Origin: Streptomyces hyderabadensis
GTDB taxonomy: Bacteria > Actinomycetota > Actinomycetes > Streptomycetales > Streptomycetaceae
Length of the DNA: 64,000 bases
Reading direction: 5' to 3'
NCBI RefSeq assembly: GCF_020404845.1
Contig: NZ_JAIOJZ010000010.1
Coordinates: 104,548 to 168,547 of the forward strand
Made by a program: the position numbers and the translations under genes. The notes under the pieces were generated by a model. That model did no database searches, had not been told where the DNA came from, and saw only the letters and a program-made list of their open reading frames with translations. Positions 26,045 through 36,230 of the stretch are shown one piece after another; position 1 is the first letter of the stretch; each line of letters begins with the position of its first letter.

Positions 26045-27406
26045 TCACATCCCGGCGATCAGCTTCTCCACCCGGTCGTCCACCGAACGGAACGGGTCCT
26101 TGCACAACACCGTGCGCTGCGCCTGGTCGTTGAGCTTGAGGTGGACCCAGTCGACGGTGAAGTCCCGGCGCTGCTCCTGGGCCCGCCGGATGAAGTCGCC
26201 GCGCAGCCGGGCCCGAGTGGTCTGCGGCGGAACGGACTTGCCCTCGAAGATCTTCAAGTCGTTGGCGACCCGGGCGGCCTGGCCCTTCTTCTCCAGCAGG
26301 TAGTACAGACCACGACGCCGGTGGATGTCGTGGTAGGCGAGGTCTATCTGCGCGACCCGCGGGTGCGACATGGTCATGTTGTGCCTGGCCCGGTACCGCT
26401 CCAGCAGCTTGTACTTCATGACCCAGTCGATCTCGGTGTCGATGCGGTCCAGGTCCTCGGCCTCGATCGCGTCCAGCGTGCGGCCCCACAGCTCCAGCAC
26501 CCGCTCGACGGTGCCCGTGCGGATCCCGCGGCGCTCGCAGAAGTCCACGGCCTTCTCGTAGTACTCCCGCTGCACCTCCAGCGCCGACGCCTCCCGGCCA
26601 CTGGCCAGACGCACCTTCCGGCGCCCGGTGATGTCGTGGCTGACCTCGCGGATCGCCCGGATCGGGTTCTCCAGGGTGAGGTCCCGCATCACCGTGCCCG
26701 CCTCGATCATGCGCAGCACCAGGTCGGTGGCGCCGACCTTGAGCAGCATAGTCGTCTCGGACATGTTCGAGTCGCCCACGATGACGTGCAGGCGACGGTA
26801 GCGCTCCGCGTCGGCGTGCGGCTCGTCGCGCGTGTTGATGATGGGCCGGGACCGGGTCGTCGCCGAGGAGACGCCCTCCCAGATGTGCTCCGCCCGCTGG
26901 CTGACGCAGTACACGGCACCGCGCGGCGTCTGCAGCACCTTGCCCGCACCGCACAGCAACTGCCTCGTCACCAGGAACGGAATCAGGATGTCCGCGAGCC
27001 GCGAGAACTCCCCGTGCCGGGCCACGAGGTAATTCTCGTGGCAGCCGTAGGAGTTGCCGGCGGAGTCGGTGTTGTTCTTGAAGAGGTAGACGTCGCCCGC
27101 GATTCCCTCCTCGTGCAGGCGTCGTTCGGCGTCCACCAGGAGTCCTTCGAGAATGCGCTCGCCCGCCTTGTCGTGGGTGACGAGCTCGATCACGTTGTCA
27201 CATTCCGGTGTCGCGTACTCCGGATGCGATCCCACGTCGAGATAAAGGCGGGCGCCGTTGCGCAGAAAGACATTGCTGCTGCGGCCCCATGACACGACAC
27301 GGCGGAAGAGGTACCGCGCCACCTCGTCAGGCGACAGGCGGCGCTGTCCCCTGAACGTGCACGTGACGCCGTACTCGTTCTCCAGCCCGAAAATGCGGCG
27401 GTCCAT
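26045..27406 (-). CDS. pafA: Pup-protein ligase PafA
   Basis: The 453-residue protein is a carboxylate-amine ligase of the glutamine-synthetase-like fold. It has the metal-binding start [14 protein letters not shown] with the conserved Glu, the Asp region [27 protein letters not shown] and [20 protein letters not shown]. It joins the C-terminal Glu of Pup to substrate lysines. A TAATGT hexamer 6 nt before the ATG suggests leaderless transcription independent of the prcBA operon. It resembles Dop at 32475, its paralogue. Confidence 0.96.
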   Translation of the reverse strand: MDRRIFGLENEYGVTCTFRGQRRLSPDEVARYLFRRVVSWGRSSNVFLRNGARLYLDVGSHPEYATPECDNVIELVTHDKAGERILEGLLVDAERRLHEEGIAGDVYLFKNNTDSAGNSYGCHENYLVARHGEFSRLADILIPFLVTRQLLCGAGKVLQTPRGAVYCVSQRAEHIWEGVSSATTRSRPIINTRDEPHADAERYRRLHVIVGDSNMSETTMLLKVGATDLVLRMIEAGTVMRDLTLENPIRAIREVSHDITGRRKVRLASGREASALEVQREYYEKAVDFCERRGIRTGTVERVLELWGRTLDAIEAEDLDRIDTEIDWVMKYKLLERYRARHNMTMSHPRVAQIDLAYHDIHRRRGLYYLLEKKGQAARVANDLKIFEGKSVPPQTTRARLRGDFIRRAQEQRRDFTVDWVHLKLNDQAQRTVLCKDPFRSVDDRVEKLIAGM

Positions 27407-27412
27407 GACTGA

Positions 27413-27418
27413 ACATTA
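27413..27418 (-). promoter_or_regulatory. Candidate -10 of pafA (leaderless), overlapping the MFS stop codon
   Basis: TAATGT on the minus strand ends 6 nt before the pafA ATG. Its first three bases are the TAA stop of the upstream MFS gene, so promoter and stop codon share sequence. Confidence 0.5.
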
Positions 27419-28675
27419 CGCCTGATGACCCGAACTGAAACGGGGTTCGACGGCACGGTTTGGATCATTTTCCGATGAAGCCGCAACCACCGCCCCCCGC
27501 GCGGGAGCTGCGAGGACCCGCCCCGTGCACGCCAGTACGAGCAGCGAGACGAAACCCGCCGCCCCCGGCACCGCGAAGCCCCACAGCGCCCCACCGTGCT
27601 CCACGACGGGCCCCGCCAGCCCCGTCCCCACCGAGGCGCCCACGGTGAACGTCGTCACGAGCCACGAGAACGCCTCCGTCACCGTCCCCCGCGGCGCGTG
27701 CACGTCGACGAGGACGAACGCGCACGCGATGCACGGCGCGAGGAACACACCCGCGAGGACCGTCAGCAGCACCATGGAAACCGCGCCCGGCATCAGCATC
27801 AACGGCAGGTAGCAGACCGCCAGCAGGGCCACCAGCAGCCGCAGCCGCCGCGCCGGCTCACCGGCCCACCGCCGCGCCCCGTAGACCGCTCCCCCGACCA
27901 GCGCACCCAGCCCCAGCGCGGCCATCAGCCACCCGTACACCGCGTCACCGCCGTGATCGTCGGCGTACGGCACCGAGGCCACCGTGATCGACCCGAGCGC
28001 CATCCCGATGAACAGGAAGGCCCCCAGCAGCGCCAGCAGCCCGCCCGAACGCAGCGCACCCAGCCAGTGCGCCTCCCGGGGCGCCGAGCGCCACGCCCGC
28101 GAAGGCGGCGACACGACCACCGACAGCGCGCCCAGCACCCCGACACCGTTCAGCACGAGCAGCGCCGCCTGCGGCGACCACAGCGACACGCACACCGTCA
28201 CCAGCAGCGGCCCGACGGTGAACATGACCTCCTGCGCCACGGCGTCCATCGCGTACGCCGTGTGCACCTGGTCCTCCTCGCCCAGCACACTGGGCCACAG
28301 CGCCCGCAGACCGCCCTCCAGCGGCGGGGTGAACAGCCCCGCCGCCCCCACGGCCACGTACGCCAGCACGGCCGTCCCGGTGCCCGCGAACGCGAACACG
28401 GCCATCGCCAGCGCCGACAGCACCGCGGCCGGCAACTGCACCCGCGGCTGCCCGTGCAGGTCCACCAGCCGCCCCAGCACCGGCTGCCCCACCGCGTTCG
28501 CGACGCCGTACACCGCCGCCAGCGCCCCCGCGAGGCTGTACGAACCGCCCTCGGCCCGCACGAACAGCACGATCGCGATCGCCGCGGTCGCGTTCGGCAA
28601 CCGCCCGACCAGCGTGCCGACGAGCAGCCGCACGGCATGCCGCGCCCGGAGAATGTCCAGATACCCGGCGACCAC
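27416..28675 (-). CDS. Major facilitator superfamily transporter
   Basis: The 419-residue protein has about twelve predicted membrane helices. The inter-helix A-like loop GQPVLGRLVDLHGQPR resembles MFS motif A. GTG at 28675 is chosen because GGGGAGGT (28681-28688) precedes it by about 7 nt; the longer open frame upstream is Arg-rich and overlaps the LacI region. It is divergent from the LacI-type gene, which probably controls it. The substrate is unknown, perhaps a sugar or drug. The pair is inserted between prcA and pafA. Confidence 0.85.
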   Translation of the reverse strand: MVAGYLDILRARHAVRLLVGTLVGRLPNATAAIAIVLFVRAEGGSYSLAGALAAVYGVANAVGQPVLGRLVDLHGQPRVQLPAAVLSALAMAVFAFAGTGTAVLAYVAVGAAGLFTPPLEGGLRALWPSVLGEEDQVHTAYAMDAVAQEVMFTVGPLLVTVCVSLWSPQAALLVLNGVGVLGALSVVVSPPSRAWRSAPREAHWLGALRSGGLLALLGAFLFIGMALGSITVASVPYADDHGGDAVYGWLMAALGLGALVGGAVYGARRWAGEPARRLRLLVALLAVCYLPLMLMPGAVSMVLLTVLAGVFLAPCIACAFVLVDVHAPRGTVTEAFSWLVTTFTVGASVGTGLAGPVVEHGGALWGFAVPGAAGFVSLLVLACTGRVLAAPARGAVVAASSENDPNRAVEPRFSSGHQA

Positions 28676-28706
28676 GACCCACCTCCCCGTTCCCACTCCA
28701 GCAAGT

Positions 28707-28736
28707 GTTACGTATAACTCCTGTCGCCATACGTAC
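28707..28736. promoter_or_regulatory. Paired TACGTA operator in the MFS/LacI divergent region
   Basis: The palindrome TACGTA occurs at 28709-28714 and again at 28730-28735, exactly 21 bp (two helical turns) apart. Flanks are GTTACGTATAAC and ATACGTACC. This is a plausible binding site pair for the divergent LacI-family protein. Confidence 0.5.
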
Positions 28737-28737
28737 C

Positions 28738-29790
28738 ATGTCGCCAGTTCAGCAGTCCAGACGAAAGCGCAGGCGAACGGTGGCACGAGGCAGCACCCGC
28801 CCCACGAGCCGGGACGTCGCCCAGGCCGCCGGCGTCTCCCAGGCGGCCGTCTCCCTGGTCCTCGGCGACAAATGGCGCGGCCGCGTCTCCGAACCCACCG
28901 CCCAGCGCGTCCGCGACGCCGCACTCGAACTGGGCTACCGCCCCAACCTCGCCGCCCGCAACCTGCGCCTCGGCCGCACCCGCACCGTCCTGCTGGTCGT
29001 CCCCGCCCTCACCACGGAGTTCTTCGCCGAGGTGTACACCGGCGCCGCACGCGTCGCCGCCGCACACGGCTTCGGCGTCGTCCTCTACCCCTCACCCGAA
29101 GGAGTCGGCCCCGCCCGCGACCCCTTCGCCTCCGCCCAGGCCGCCCTCGACGGCGTCATCGCCTCCTCCATGGCCGCCGACGCCCTCTCCGCCATCCGCG
29201 GCGACCAACTCCCCCTCGTCATGCTCGACAGCGACCCGGAAGGCAGCCTGGGCGCCGCCACCGTCAACCTCGACATCGCCGACGGCATCCACCAGGTCGC
29301 CGACCACCTGCTGGCGCTGGGCCACCGCAGCTTCCTGCACCTCGCCGCCGACATCCCCTCCTGGACCTTCGAGGTACGCGCCCGCGAACTGGCCTCCCGG
29401 CTCGCCGACGTCCCCGGCACCGAGCTGCGCACCATCGGGGCACCCATCTCCATTGAGGGCGCCCTGCGGGCCACGGAGGCCGCCCTCGCCGCACCCGGTC
29501 CCCGGCCCACGGCACTGGTCTGCGACGACGACAAGCTCGCGGCCGGCGCCTACAAGGCGATCCGCCGCGCCGGACTCCGCGTCCCCGACGACCTCTCCGT
29601 CACCGGCCTCGACGACCTCGGCCTCGCCACCGCCATCGACCCCGAACTCACCACCGTCCGCCTCGACGCGGAGGCCTTCGGCGAACGGGGCATGCACGCA
29701 CTGCTGGCGGTACTGGAAGGCAGGCCCCCCGAGAAGGGGGACCTGCCGGTCAGCCTGGTGGTACGGGGGTCCACGGCCCCGCCGCAGTGA
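28738..29790 (+). CDS. LacI-family transcriptional regulator
   Basis: The ~350-residue protein has a basic tail, then the LacI helix-turn-helix TSRDVAQAAGVSQAAVSLVLGDK and hinge helix PNLAARNLRLG. A periplasmic-binding-like sugar domain follows (LPLVMLDSDPEG, CDDDKLAAGAYKAI, LSVTGLDDLGLA). ATG 28738 follows the operator directly; GTG at 28780 is an alternative closer to the HTH. It is divergent from the MFS transporter and most likely represses it until a small ligand binds. Confidence 0.9.
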   Translation: MSPVQQSRRKRRRTVARGSTRPTSRDVAQAAGVSQAAVSLVLGDKWRGRVSEPTAQRVRDAALELGYRPNLAARNLRLGRTRTVLLVVPALTTEFFAEVYTGAARVAAAHGFGVVLYPSPEGVGPARDPFASAQAALDGVIASSMAADALSAIRGDQLPLVMLDSDPEGSLGAATVNLDIADGIHQVADHLLALGHRSFLHLAADIPSWTFEVRARELASRLADVPGTELRTIGAPISIEGALRATEAALAAPGPRPTALVCDDDKLAAGAYKAIRRAGLRVPDDLSVTGLDDLGLATAIDPELTTVRLDAEAFGERGMHALLAVLEGRPPEKGDLPVSLVVRGSTAPPQ

Positions 29791-29808
29791 GGCGGGCGCA
29801 GGTGGCGC

Positions 29809-30579
29809 CTACTCCTCGTCCGACCCGGAGTCGGTCTCGGACTCGGTCTCACTCGCCGCCGACGCTTCACCCGCACCCGCACCGGAATCCAGCAACCGCG
29901 ACAACTGGCCGCCCACGATGCGCTTGAACTTGCGCTGCTGCGGACGCGTCCGGTCCAGCACCGCGACCTCCAGCCGCTCCGCCGGAATCTCCCGCTCGGA
30001 CCCGTTGGTGTCACGGGACAGCGCCTGCACCGCCAGCTTCAGCGCCTCGGCCAGCGTCATGCCGTCCCGGTGCCGCTGGTCCAGATACCCGCTGATCTGC
30101 TCCGCGTTCCCCCCGACCGCCACCGAGCCGTGCTCGTCGACGATCGAACCGTCGTGCGGCAACCGGTAGATCTGATCGTTCTCCGGGCTGTCACCGACCT
30201 CCGCGACGACCAGCTCCACCTCGTACGGCTTCTCGGCCTGGCTGGAGAAGATCGTGCCCAGCGTCTGGGCGTACACATTGGCCAGGCCGCGCGCCGTCAC
30301 ATCGTCACGGTCGTAGGTGTAACCCCGCAGGTCGGCATAGCGCACGCCGCCGATCCGCAGGTTCTCGTACTCGTTGTACTTGCCGGCGGCCGCGAAGCCG
30401 ATCCGGTCGTAGATCTCACTGAACTTGTGCAGCGCACGGGACGGATTCTCACCGACGAACACGATGCCGTCGGCATACTGCAGCACCACCAGGCTGCGGC
30501 CACGCGCGATGCCCTTGCGGGCGTACTCCGCCCGGTCCGCCATCGCCTGCTGAGGAGATACATAGAACGGCGTCGACAC
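29809..30579 (-). CDS. prcA: 20S proteasome alpha subunit PrcA
   Basis: The 256-residue protein has the alpha-type N-terminus [26 protein letters not shown], which forms the gate, followed by the proteasome fold ([36 protein letters not shown]). It lacks a catalytic threonine. The acidic Ser/Glu tail (about 235-256) is unstructured. The GTG start at 30579 follows prcB by 63 bp. It forms the outer rings that dock ARC. Confidence 0.97.
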   Translation of the reverse strand: MSTPFYVSPQQAMADRAEYARKGIARGRSLVVLQYADGIVFVGENPSRALHKFSEIYDRIGFAAAGKYNEYENLRIGGVRYADLRGYTYDRDDVTARGLANVYAQTLGTIFSSQAEKPYEVELVVAEVGDSPENDQIYRLPHDGSIVDEHGSVAVGGNAEQISGYLDQRHRDGMTLAEALKLAVQALSRDTNGSEREIPAERLEVAVLDRTRPQQRKFKRIVGGQLSRLLDSGAGAGEASAASETESETDSGSDEE

Positions 30580-30642
30580 CGGTTATCCGTCCCTTCCTGT
30601 CAAAAACACTGGACCACCTGACAACACGAAGCCCCGCTCCCG

Positions 30643-31488
30643 CTACAGCAGCGCGGCCCGCGGACCGTCCGGCTGCTCCAGCCGGCGCTCCAGCACCGAA
30701 CGGGCGAGCGCCGAGCACTCGTCCTCGCCGAGCCGGCGGAAACCGTCCTCGGTGATCACAGTGATGATCGGATAGATCCGGCGGGCGACATCGGGACCAC
30801 CGGTCGCCGAGTCGTCGTCAGCCGCGTCGTACAACGCCTGGACCACGAGCGTCGTGGCCTGCTCCTCGGTCAGCTCGTCGTGGAACAGCTTCTTCATCGC
30901 GCCCCGGGCGAAGATCGACCCCGAGCCCGTGGTCGCGAAGTTCAGCTCCTCGGAGCGCCCGCCCGTCACGTCGTACGAGAAGATGCGGCCCTTGCCCCGG
31001 TCCACGTCGTACCCCGCGAACAGCGGCACCACGGCCAGCCCCTGCATCGCCATGCCCAGGTTGGACCGGATCATCGTCGACAGGCGGTTCGCCTTGCCCT
31101 CCAGGGACAGCTGGGCGCCCTCGACCTTCTCGAAGTGCTCCAGCTCCAGCTGGAACAGCTTCACCATCTCCACGGCCAGACCCGCCGTACCGGCGATGCC
31201 CACCGCCGAGTACTCGTCGGCCGGGAAGACCTTCTCGACGTCCCGCTGCGCGATCATGTTGCCCATGGTGGCCCGCCGGTCACCGGCGAGGACGACACCC
31301 CCGGGGAACGTGACCGCCACGATCGTGGTGCCGTGCGGTGCCTCGATGACGCCCTGCACCGGCGGCAGCTGCCGGTTGCCCGGGAGCATCTCCGGCTGGT
31401 GCTCACCGAGGAAGTCCATGAAGGAGGACGAGCCAGGCGTCAGGAAGGCAGCTGGTAGACGCCCGGTGCTACGAGTGTTGGCTTCCAC
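30643..31488 (-). CDS. prcB: 20S proteasome beta subunit PrcB
   Basis: The 281-residue precursor has a 53-residue propeptide ending APHG, after which Thr54 ([11 protein letters not shown]) becomes the N-terminal nucleophile. The catalytic Lys/Asp environment [12 protein letters not shown] follows. GTG at 31488 has GGAAGGAATC just upstream. The first 49 bp lie inside the end of the endonuclease VII-like gene, in another frame, so translation of the two is probably coupled. It forms the proteolytic inner rings. Confidence 0.96.
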   Translation of the reverse strand: MEANTRSTGRLPAAFLTPGSSSFMDFLGEHQPEMLPGNRQLPPVQGVIEAPHGTTIVAVTFPGGVVLAGDRRATMGNMIAQRDVEKVFPADEYSAVGIAGTAGLAVEMVKLFQLELEHFEKVEGAQLSLEGKANRLSTMIRSNLGMAMQGLAVVPLFAGYDVDRGKGRIFSYDVTGGRSEELNFATTGSGSIFARGAMKKLFHDELTEEQATTLVVQALYDAADDDSATGGPDVARRIYPIITVITEDGFRRLGEDECSALARSVLERRLEQPDGPRAALL

Positions 31489-32018
31489 GCGATTCCTTCC
31501 ACGTAAGCGGCAGCCCGCCTTATGGCATCGGGCCGGTCCTTGAACTGCCCCAGCGCAGCGTTGCAGCTGAAGCACAGTACGCCACGGACCCTACCCGTCT
31601 CGTGGCAGTGATCCACATGTGCGGCGGGAGCGGCAAGACATATGCAGCAGACGCCGCCTTGGCCGGCGATCAACTGATCGCGCTCGGCCTCGGTGAGGCC
31701 GTAGTGCCGCTTCAGGTGGCCCGCCCGGCTCTTCACCGCCCGGCACGCCTTGCAACTCGTCGAGAGGCCGTCAGAGGCACTCGCATTTCGGTGCCACTCG
31801 CTGTGAGGCTTCGTCTCACCACAGCTCCGGCAGTACTTGTGCCCTTCGGGAGTCTCCACCCTGGGTCGCACGTTCCTGCCCTTGGCCAGCTGGCGGGCCT
31901 GGTGGTACTCCGCCACGCATGGACGGCAGTAACCCTGCAGCCCGTCACGAGCGGCTCGGTTGGCGGCGAAGGCCGCCCGCGGCTTGGTCTCCCCGCACCG
32001 CGAGCAGCGCTTCTTCAT
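31440..32018 (-). CDS. Endonuclease VII-like HNH/His-Me nuclease with duplicated zinc knuckles
   Basis: The 192-residue protein sits between pup and prcB. The C-terminal domain has CxxC at 124/127, DH at 136-137, and CxxCN at 149-153 ([11 protein letters not shown]), the arrangement of phage T4 endonuclease VII (zinc cysteines and Asp-His-Asn active site). The N-terminal half is an internal duplication of a zinc knuckle: CSRCGETKP...DGL...CRPC (5-34) and CRSCGETKP...DGL...CKAC (63-92). ATG 32018 has GGGAGGGG upstream. The 3' end overlaps prcB by 49 bp. I recall an endonuclease VII annotation at this locus in S. coelicolor. The role is unknown. Confidence 0.88.
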   Translation of the reverse strand: MKKRCSRCGETKPRAAFAANRAARDGLQGYCRPCVAEYHQARQLAKGRNVRPRVETPEGHKYCRSCGETKPHSEWHRNASASDGLSTSCKACRAVKSRAGHLKRHYGLTEAERDQLIAGQGGVCCICLAAPAAHVDHCHETGRVRGVLCFSCNAALGQFKDRPDAIRRAAAYVEGIAWKPTLVAPGVYQLPS

Positions 32019-32078
32019 CGGCCCCTCCCGCACTCACTAACCCCCAAAGTCGACCTTCACTTCGAAGGCGAAAGTGGC

Positions 32079-32297
32079 CTACTGACCGCCCTTTTGCACG
32101 AAGGAGCGCACGAAATCCTCGGCATTCTCCTCCAGGACGTCGTCAATTTCATCCAGGACGGAGTCCACGTCGTCGTTCAGCTTCTCCTGGCGTTCCTTGA
32201 GGTCCTCCGATGCCTGCGCGTCCTGCGCCTGCTCCTCGACCTCCTCGGTGGACCGCGTGGCCTTCTGCTGCCCGCCGCCGGTGTCCTTGGTCGCCAT
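32079..32297 (-). CDS. pup: Prokaryotic ubiquitin-like protein Pup
   Basis: The 72-residue protein is highly acidic, with a disordered N-terminus, a predicted helix (DLKERQEKLNDDVDSVLDEID) that binds the ARC coiled coil, and the C-terminal QKGGQ. The last residue is Gln, so Dop must deamidate it to Glu before PafA can use it. ATG 32297 with GAGGGTT just upstream is preferred over the longer frame. The gap to the nuclease gene is 60 bp. Confidence 0.97.
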   Translation of the reverse strand: MATKDTGGGQQKATRSTEEVEEQAQDAQASEDLKERQEKLNDDVDSVLDEIDDVLEENAEDFVRSFVQKGGQ

Positions 32298-32474
32298 AAC
32301 CCTCACCCCGCTCGGTTCGCCCGACACAGTTGCTCGGTCAAGATCAGACCCTACAAGTCTGGTCCGACATCGGCCCCGCACTCTCTCCAACGTACGGGGA
32401 CCATCTCCATGGTTCCCGGACCTGGGGTATTCCACCCTGTCCGGCTGTCTACTCCCCGGTGCCCGCTCGTCCGC

Positions 32475-33986
32475 TCACCCGCCGGACAGGACCCTGACCA
32501 GGTCGTCCGCGGTGCGGCAGCGGTCCAGGAGCTCCTTGACGTGATTACGCGTTCCGCGAAGCGGTTCCAGGGTTGGGACCCGCTGGAGCGAGTCCCGGCC
32601 CGGCAGATCGAAGATCACCGAGTCCCAGGAGGCCGCCGCGACATCGTCCGCGTACTGCTCCAGGCAGCGGCCGCGGAAATAGGCCCTGGTGTCCTCCGGC
32701 GGCTTCGTGCGGGCCCGCTCGACCTCGTTCTCGTCCAGCAGGCGCTTGATGCGGCCGCGGTCCACCAGGCGGTTGTAGAGGCCCTTGTCGGGCCGTACGT
32801 CGGCGTACTGGAGGTCGACGAGGTGCAGCCGGGCGGCGTCCCAGTCGAGGTTGTCGCGGCGGCGGTAGCCCTCCATGAGTTCCCGCTTGGCGACCCAGTC
32901 CAGCTCGCCGGCCAGGCTCATCGGGTCGTTCTCGAGCCGGTTGAGGGTGTCCTCCCAGCGGCCCAGGACGTCCTTGGTCTGGTCGTCGGCGTCCGCCCCG
33001 TACCGCTCCTCCACGTATTTGCGGGCCAGCTCGTAGTACTCCATCTGGAGCTGTACGGCGGTCAGTGTGCGGCCGCTGCGCAGCGTGACGAGGTGCTTGA
33101 GCGTGGGGTCGTGGGAGACCTGGTGGAGGGTGCGTACGGGCTGGTCGACGGCGAGGTCGACGGCGATGAAGCCGTCTTCGATCATGGACAGGACCAGGGC
33201 CGTGGTGCCGAGTTTCAGGTACGTCGAGATCTCGGACAGGTTGGCGTCGCCGATGATCACGTGGAGGCGCCGGTACTTCTCGGCGTCCGCGTGCGGTTCG
33301 TCGCGGGTGTTGATGATGGGCCGCTTGAGTGTCGTCTCCAGCCCGACCTCGACCTCGAAGTAGTCGGCGCGCTGGCTGAGCTGGAAGCCGTGTTCGTGGC
33401 CGTCCTGGCCGATGCCGACGCGGCCGGCGCCGGTGAAGACCTGGCGGGAGACGAAGAAGGGCGTCAGGTGGCGCACGATGTCCGAGAAGGCGGTCTCCCG
33501 CTTCATCAGGTAGTTCTCGTGTGTGCCGTAGGAGGCGCCCTTGTTGTCGGTGTTGTTCTTGTAGAGGTGGATGGGCTGGGCGCCGGGCAGCTGGGCGGCG
33601 CGTTCGGCGGCCTCGGCCATGATGCGTTCGCCGGCCTTGTCCCAGAGGACCGCGTCGCGCGGGTTGGTGACTTCCGGAGCGCTGTATTCGGGGTGGGCGT
33701 GGTCGACGTAGAGCCGTGCTCCGTTGGTGAGGATGACGTTGGCGAGGCCGATGTCCTCGTCGGTGAGCTGGCTGGAGTCGGCGGCCTCGCGGGCGAGGTC
33801 GAAGCCTCGCGCGTCCCGCAGCGGGTTCTCCTCCTCGAAGTCCCAGCGGGCCCGGCGGGCCCGGTGCATCGCCGCCGCGTAGGCGTTGACGATCTGGGAC
33901 GAGGTGAGCATGGCATTGGCGTTCGGGTGGCCGGGGACGGAGATTCCGTACTCCGTCTCGATGCCCATTACTCGCCGTACGGTCAT
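32475..33986 (-). CDS. dop: Pup deamidase/depupylase Dop
   Basis: The 503-residue protein has the [10 protein letters not shown] start, [31 protein letters not shown] and [22 protein letters not shown], the same fold as PafA. It also has the Dop-loop region between the first strands ([21 protein letters not shown]). It deamidates Pup and removes it from substrates. AAGGAGGG precedes the ATG. It lies between arc and pup on the minus strand, 177 bp before pup. Confidence 0.96.
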   Translation of the reverse strand: MTVRRVMGIETEYGISVPGHPNANAMLTSSQIVNAYAAAMHRARRARWDFEEENPLRDARGFDLAREAADSSQLTDEDIGLANVILTNGARLYVDHAHPEYSAPEVTNPRDAVLWDKAGERIMAEAAERAAQLPGAQPIHLYKNNTDNKGASYGTHENYLMKRETAFSDIVRHLTPFFVSRQVFTGAGRVGIGQDGHEHGFQLSQRADYFEVEVGLETTLKRPIINTRDEPHADAEKYRRLHVIIGDANLSEISTYLKLGTTALVLSMIEDGFIAVDLAVDQPVRTLHQVSHDPTLKHLVTLRSGRTLTAVQLQMEYYELARKYVEERYGADADDQTKDVLGRWEDTLNRLENDPMSLAGELDWVAKRELMEGYRRRDNLDWDAARLHLVDLQYADVRPDKGLYNRLVDRGRIKRLLDENEVERARTKPPEDTRAYFRGRCLEQYADDVAAASWDSVIFDLPGRDSLQRVPTLEPLRGTRNHVKELLDRCRTADDLVRVLSGG

Positions 33987-34174
33987 GCGGCCCTCCTTGC
34001 CCGGCAGCGCCCGTAGTGGGCGCCGCTCAAGTACCGCTGGCGCTCCGATGCGTGTGCGGTGCCCGTCCCCGCACTGCGCGACTCGGCGGTATGGAAGAGC
34101 CTAGAACGCCTTTGCGCTGGCGGGGAGATCATTTGCGTCATTGCCTTGCTCCAGCCGGGGCTCCGGAAAACAGT

Positions 34175-34209
34175 CGGCTGCGGGTACCCACTGTGGGGAC
34201 CCGCAGCCG
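34175..34209 (-). terminator. Hairpin terminator downstream of arc
   Basis: CGGCTGCGGGT (34175-34185) and ACCCGCAGCCG (34199-34209) form a perfect 11-bp stem with a 13-nt loop that may fold further. It lies 9 bp beyond the arc stop, so arc can be transcribed apart from dop. Confidence 0.75.
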
Positions 34210-34218
34210 CCCCGCCTT

Positions 34219-35985
34219 TTACAGGTACTGACCGGTGTTTGCCACCGTGTCGATGGAGCGTCCGGTGTCCGCGCCCTGCTTTCCGGTGACGAGCGTACGG
34301 ATGTACACGATCCGTTCGCCCTTCTTTCCGGAGATGCGGGCCCAGTCGTCGGGGTTGGTGGTGTTGGGCAGGTCTTCGTTCTCCTTGAACTCGTCCACGC
34401 AGGCCTGGAGGAGGTGGGAGACGCGGAGGCCCTTCTGGTTCTTGTCGAGGAAGTCCTTGATCGCCATCTTCTTGGCGCGGCCCACGATGTTCTCGATCAT
34501 GGCGCCGGAATTGAAGTCCTTGAAATAGAGGACTTCCTTGTCGCCGTTGGCGTAGGTGACTTCCAGGAAGCGGTTCTCCTCGGATTCGGCGTACATCTGT
34601 TCCACCGCGGTCTGGATCATGCTCTGGACGGTGGCCGCCTTGTCCTTCTCGTGCTCCGCGAGGTCGTCGGAGTGGAGGGGGAGGCGTTCGGTGAGGTACT
34701 TGCCGAAGATGTCCTTGGCCGCTTCGGCGTCCGGACGTTCGATCTTGATCTTCACGTCGAGCCGGCCGGGCCGCAGGATGGCGGGGTCGATCATGTCCTC
34801 GCGGTTGGAGGCGCCGATGACGACCACGTTCTGCAGGCCTTCCACGCCGTCGATCTCGGCGAGCAGCTGCGGGACGATGGTGTTCTCCACGTCCGAGCTG
34901 ACGCCGGAGCCGCGGGTGCGGAAGAGGGATTCCATCTCGTCGAAGAAGACGATGACGGGGGTGCCCTCGCTGGCCTTCTCCCGGGCCCGCTGGAAGACCA
35001 GGCGGATCTGCCGCTCGGTCTCGCCGACGTATTTGTTGAGCAGCTCGGGGCCCTTGATGTTGAGGAAGAAGCTCTTGCCGGCGGCCTGGCCGGTGACCTC
35101 GGCGACCTTCTTGGCCAGCGAGTTGGCGACGGCCTTGGCGATGAGCGTCTTGCCGCATCCGGGGGGCCCGTAGAGCAGGACGCCCTTGGGCGGACGCAGC
35201 TCGTGCTCCCGGAACAGGTCGGGATAGAGGTAGGGGAGCTCGACCGCGTCGCGGATGGCTTCGATCTGTCCGCCGAGGCCGCCGATCTGCTCGTAGCCGA
35301 TGTCGGGGACCTCTTCGAGGACGAGTTCCTCGACCTCGCTCTTGGGGACGACCTCGTAGACGTAGCCGGAGCGGGGTTCGAGCAGGAGGGCGTCGCCGGG
35401 TCGGATGGTGAGCCCGCGCAGGGGTTCGGCGAGCCGTACCACCCGTTCCTCGTCGGTGTGGCCGAGTACCAGGGCGCGCTCGCCGTCCTCGAGGATCTCC
35501 TTGAGGGTGACGATGTCGCCGACGCTCTCGTACTCCATGGCCTCGACCACGTTGAGTGCTTCGTTGAGCATCACTTCCTGGCCGCGCCGGAGCTCGTCGA
35601 GCTCGACGCTCGGGCTGACGTTCACCCGGAGTTTGCGGCCGCCGGTGAAGATGTCGGCGGTGCCGTCCTCGTTGGCCTGCAGGAAGACGCCGAAGCCGGC
35701 GGGCGGCTGGGCCAGCCGGTCGACCTCTTCCTTGAGGGCCACGATCTGGTCGCGGGCCTCGCGGAGTGTGCCGGCGAGTCGCTCGTTCTGGGCGGACACG
35801 CCGGCCAGGTTGGTCTGCAGTTCGACGATCCGCTCTTCGAGAATTCTCGTGTGTCGCGGAGATTCGGCGAGCTTGCGTCGCAGGACGGCGATCTCCTGCT
35901 CAAGGTAGGCCACCTGCCCGGCCGGGTCCTCGGACCCGCGTCCCGGGCGGATGCCGCGGTTCATGTCGTCGTCGTGGGCTGCCAC
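34219..35985 (-). CDS. arc: Proteasome-associated AAA ATPase ARC (Mpa)
   Basis: The 588-residue protein has an N-terminal coiled coil (about 20-90) that recruits Pup, two OB domains (about 95-225), and an AAA module with Walker A GPPGCGKT, Walker [11 protein letters not shown] and the arginine-finger region. It ends GQYL, the penultimate-tyrosine motif that opens the 20S gate. GTG at 35985 has GAGGAGGTGAGG upstream and gives the usual [10 protein letters not shown] start. It forms a hexamer that unfolds pupylated proteins into PrcAB. Confidence 0.96.
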   Translation of the reverse strand: MAAHDDDMNRGIRPGRGSEDPAGQVAYLEQEIAVLRRKLAESPRHTRILEERIVELQTNLAGVSAQNERLAGTLREARDQIVALKEEVDRLAQPPAGFGVFLQANEDGTADIFTGGRKLRVNVSPSVELDELRRGQEVMLNEALNVVEAMEYESVGDIVTLKEILEDGERALVLGHTDEERVVRLAEPLRGLTIRPGDALLLEPRSGYVYEVVPKSEVEELVLEEVPDIGYEQIGGLGGQIEAIRDAVELPYLYPDLFREHELRPPKGVLLYGPPGCGKTLIAKAVANSLAKKVAEVTGQAAGKSFFLNIKGPELLNKYVGETERQIRLVFQRAREKASEGTPVIVFFDEMESLFRTRGSGVSSDVENTIVPQLLAEIDGVEGLQNVVVIGASNREDMIDPAILRPGRLDVKIKIERPDAEAAKDIFGKYLTERLPLHSDDLAEHEKDKAATVQSMIQTAVEQMYAESEENRFLEVTYANGDKEVLYFKDFNSGAMIENIVGRAKKMAIKDFLDKNQKGLRVSHLLQACVDEFKENEDLPNTTNPDDWARISGKKGERIVYIRTLVTGKQGADTGRSIDTVANTGQYL

Positions 35986-36230
35986 GGTCCTCACCTCCTC
36001 CAAGGGGAGCTGGACGCTTCCAGACCCTACCTGGGTGGGTGTCGATTGAAACCCCTAGATCACAAAGACTGTCGGGGTGTGTCCGATCTTCACCCTTGCG
36101 CTCTCCCTCACGCCAGGGGAATACCCACGGAACGTGAGAGGAACCCAGGCGGGGGTAGGGTCGAAGTGTTCAACACCCGTCAGAGCTGGCCGGATTCCCG
36201 AACGGCTCGGCGCAGGAAACGGCAGGAGAG

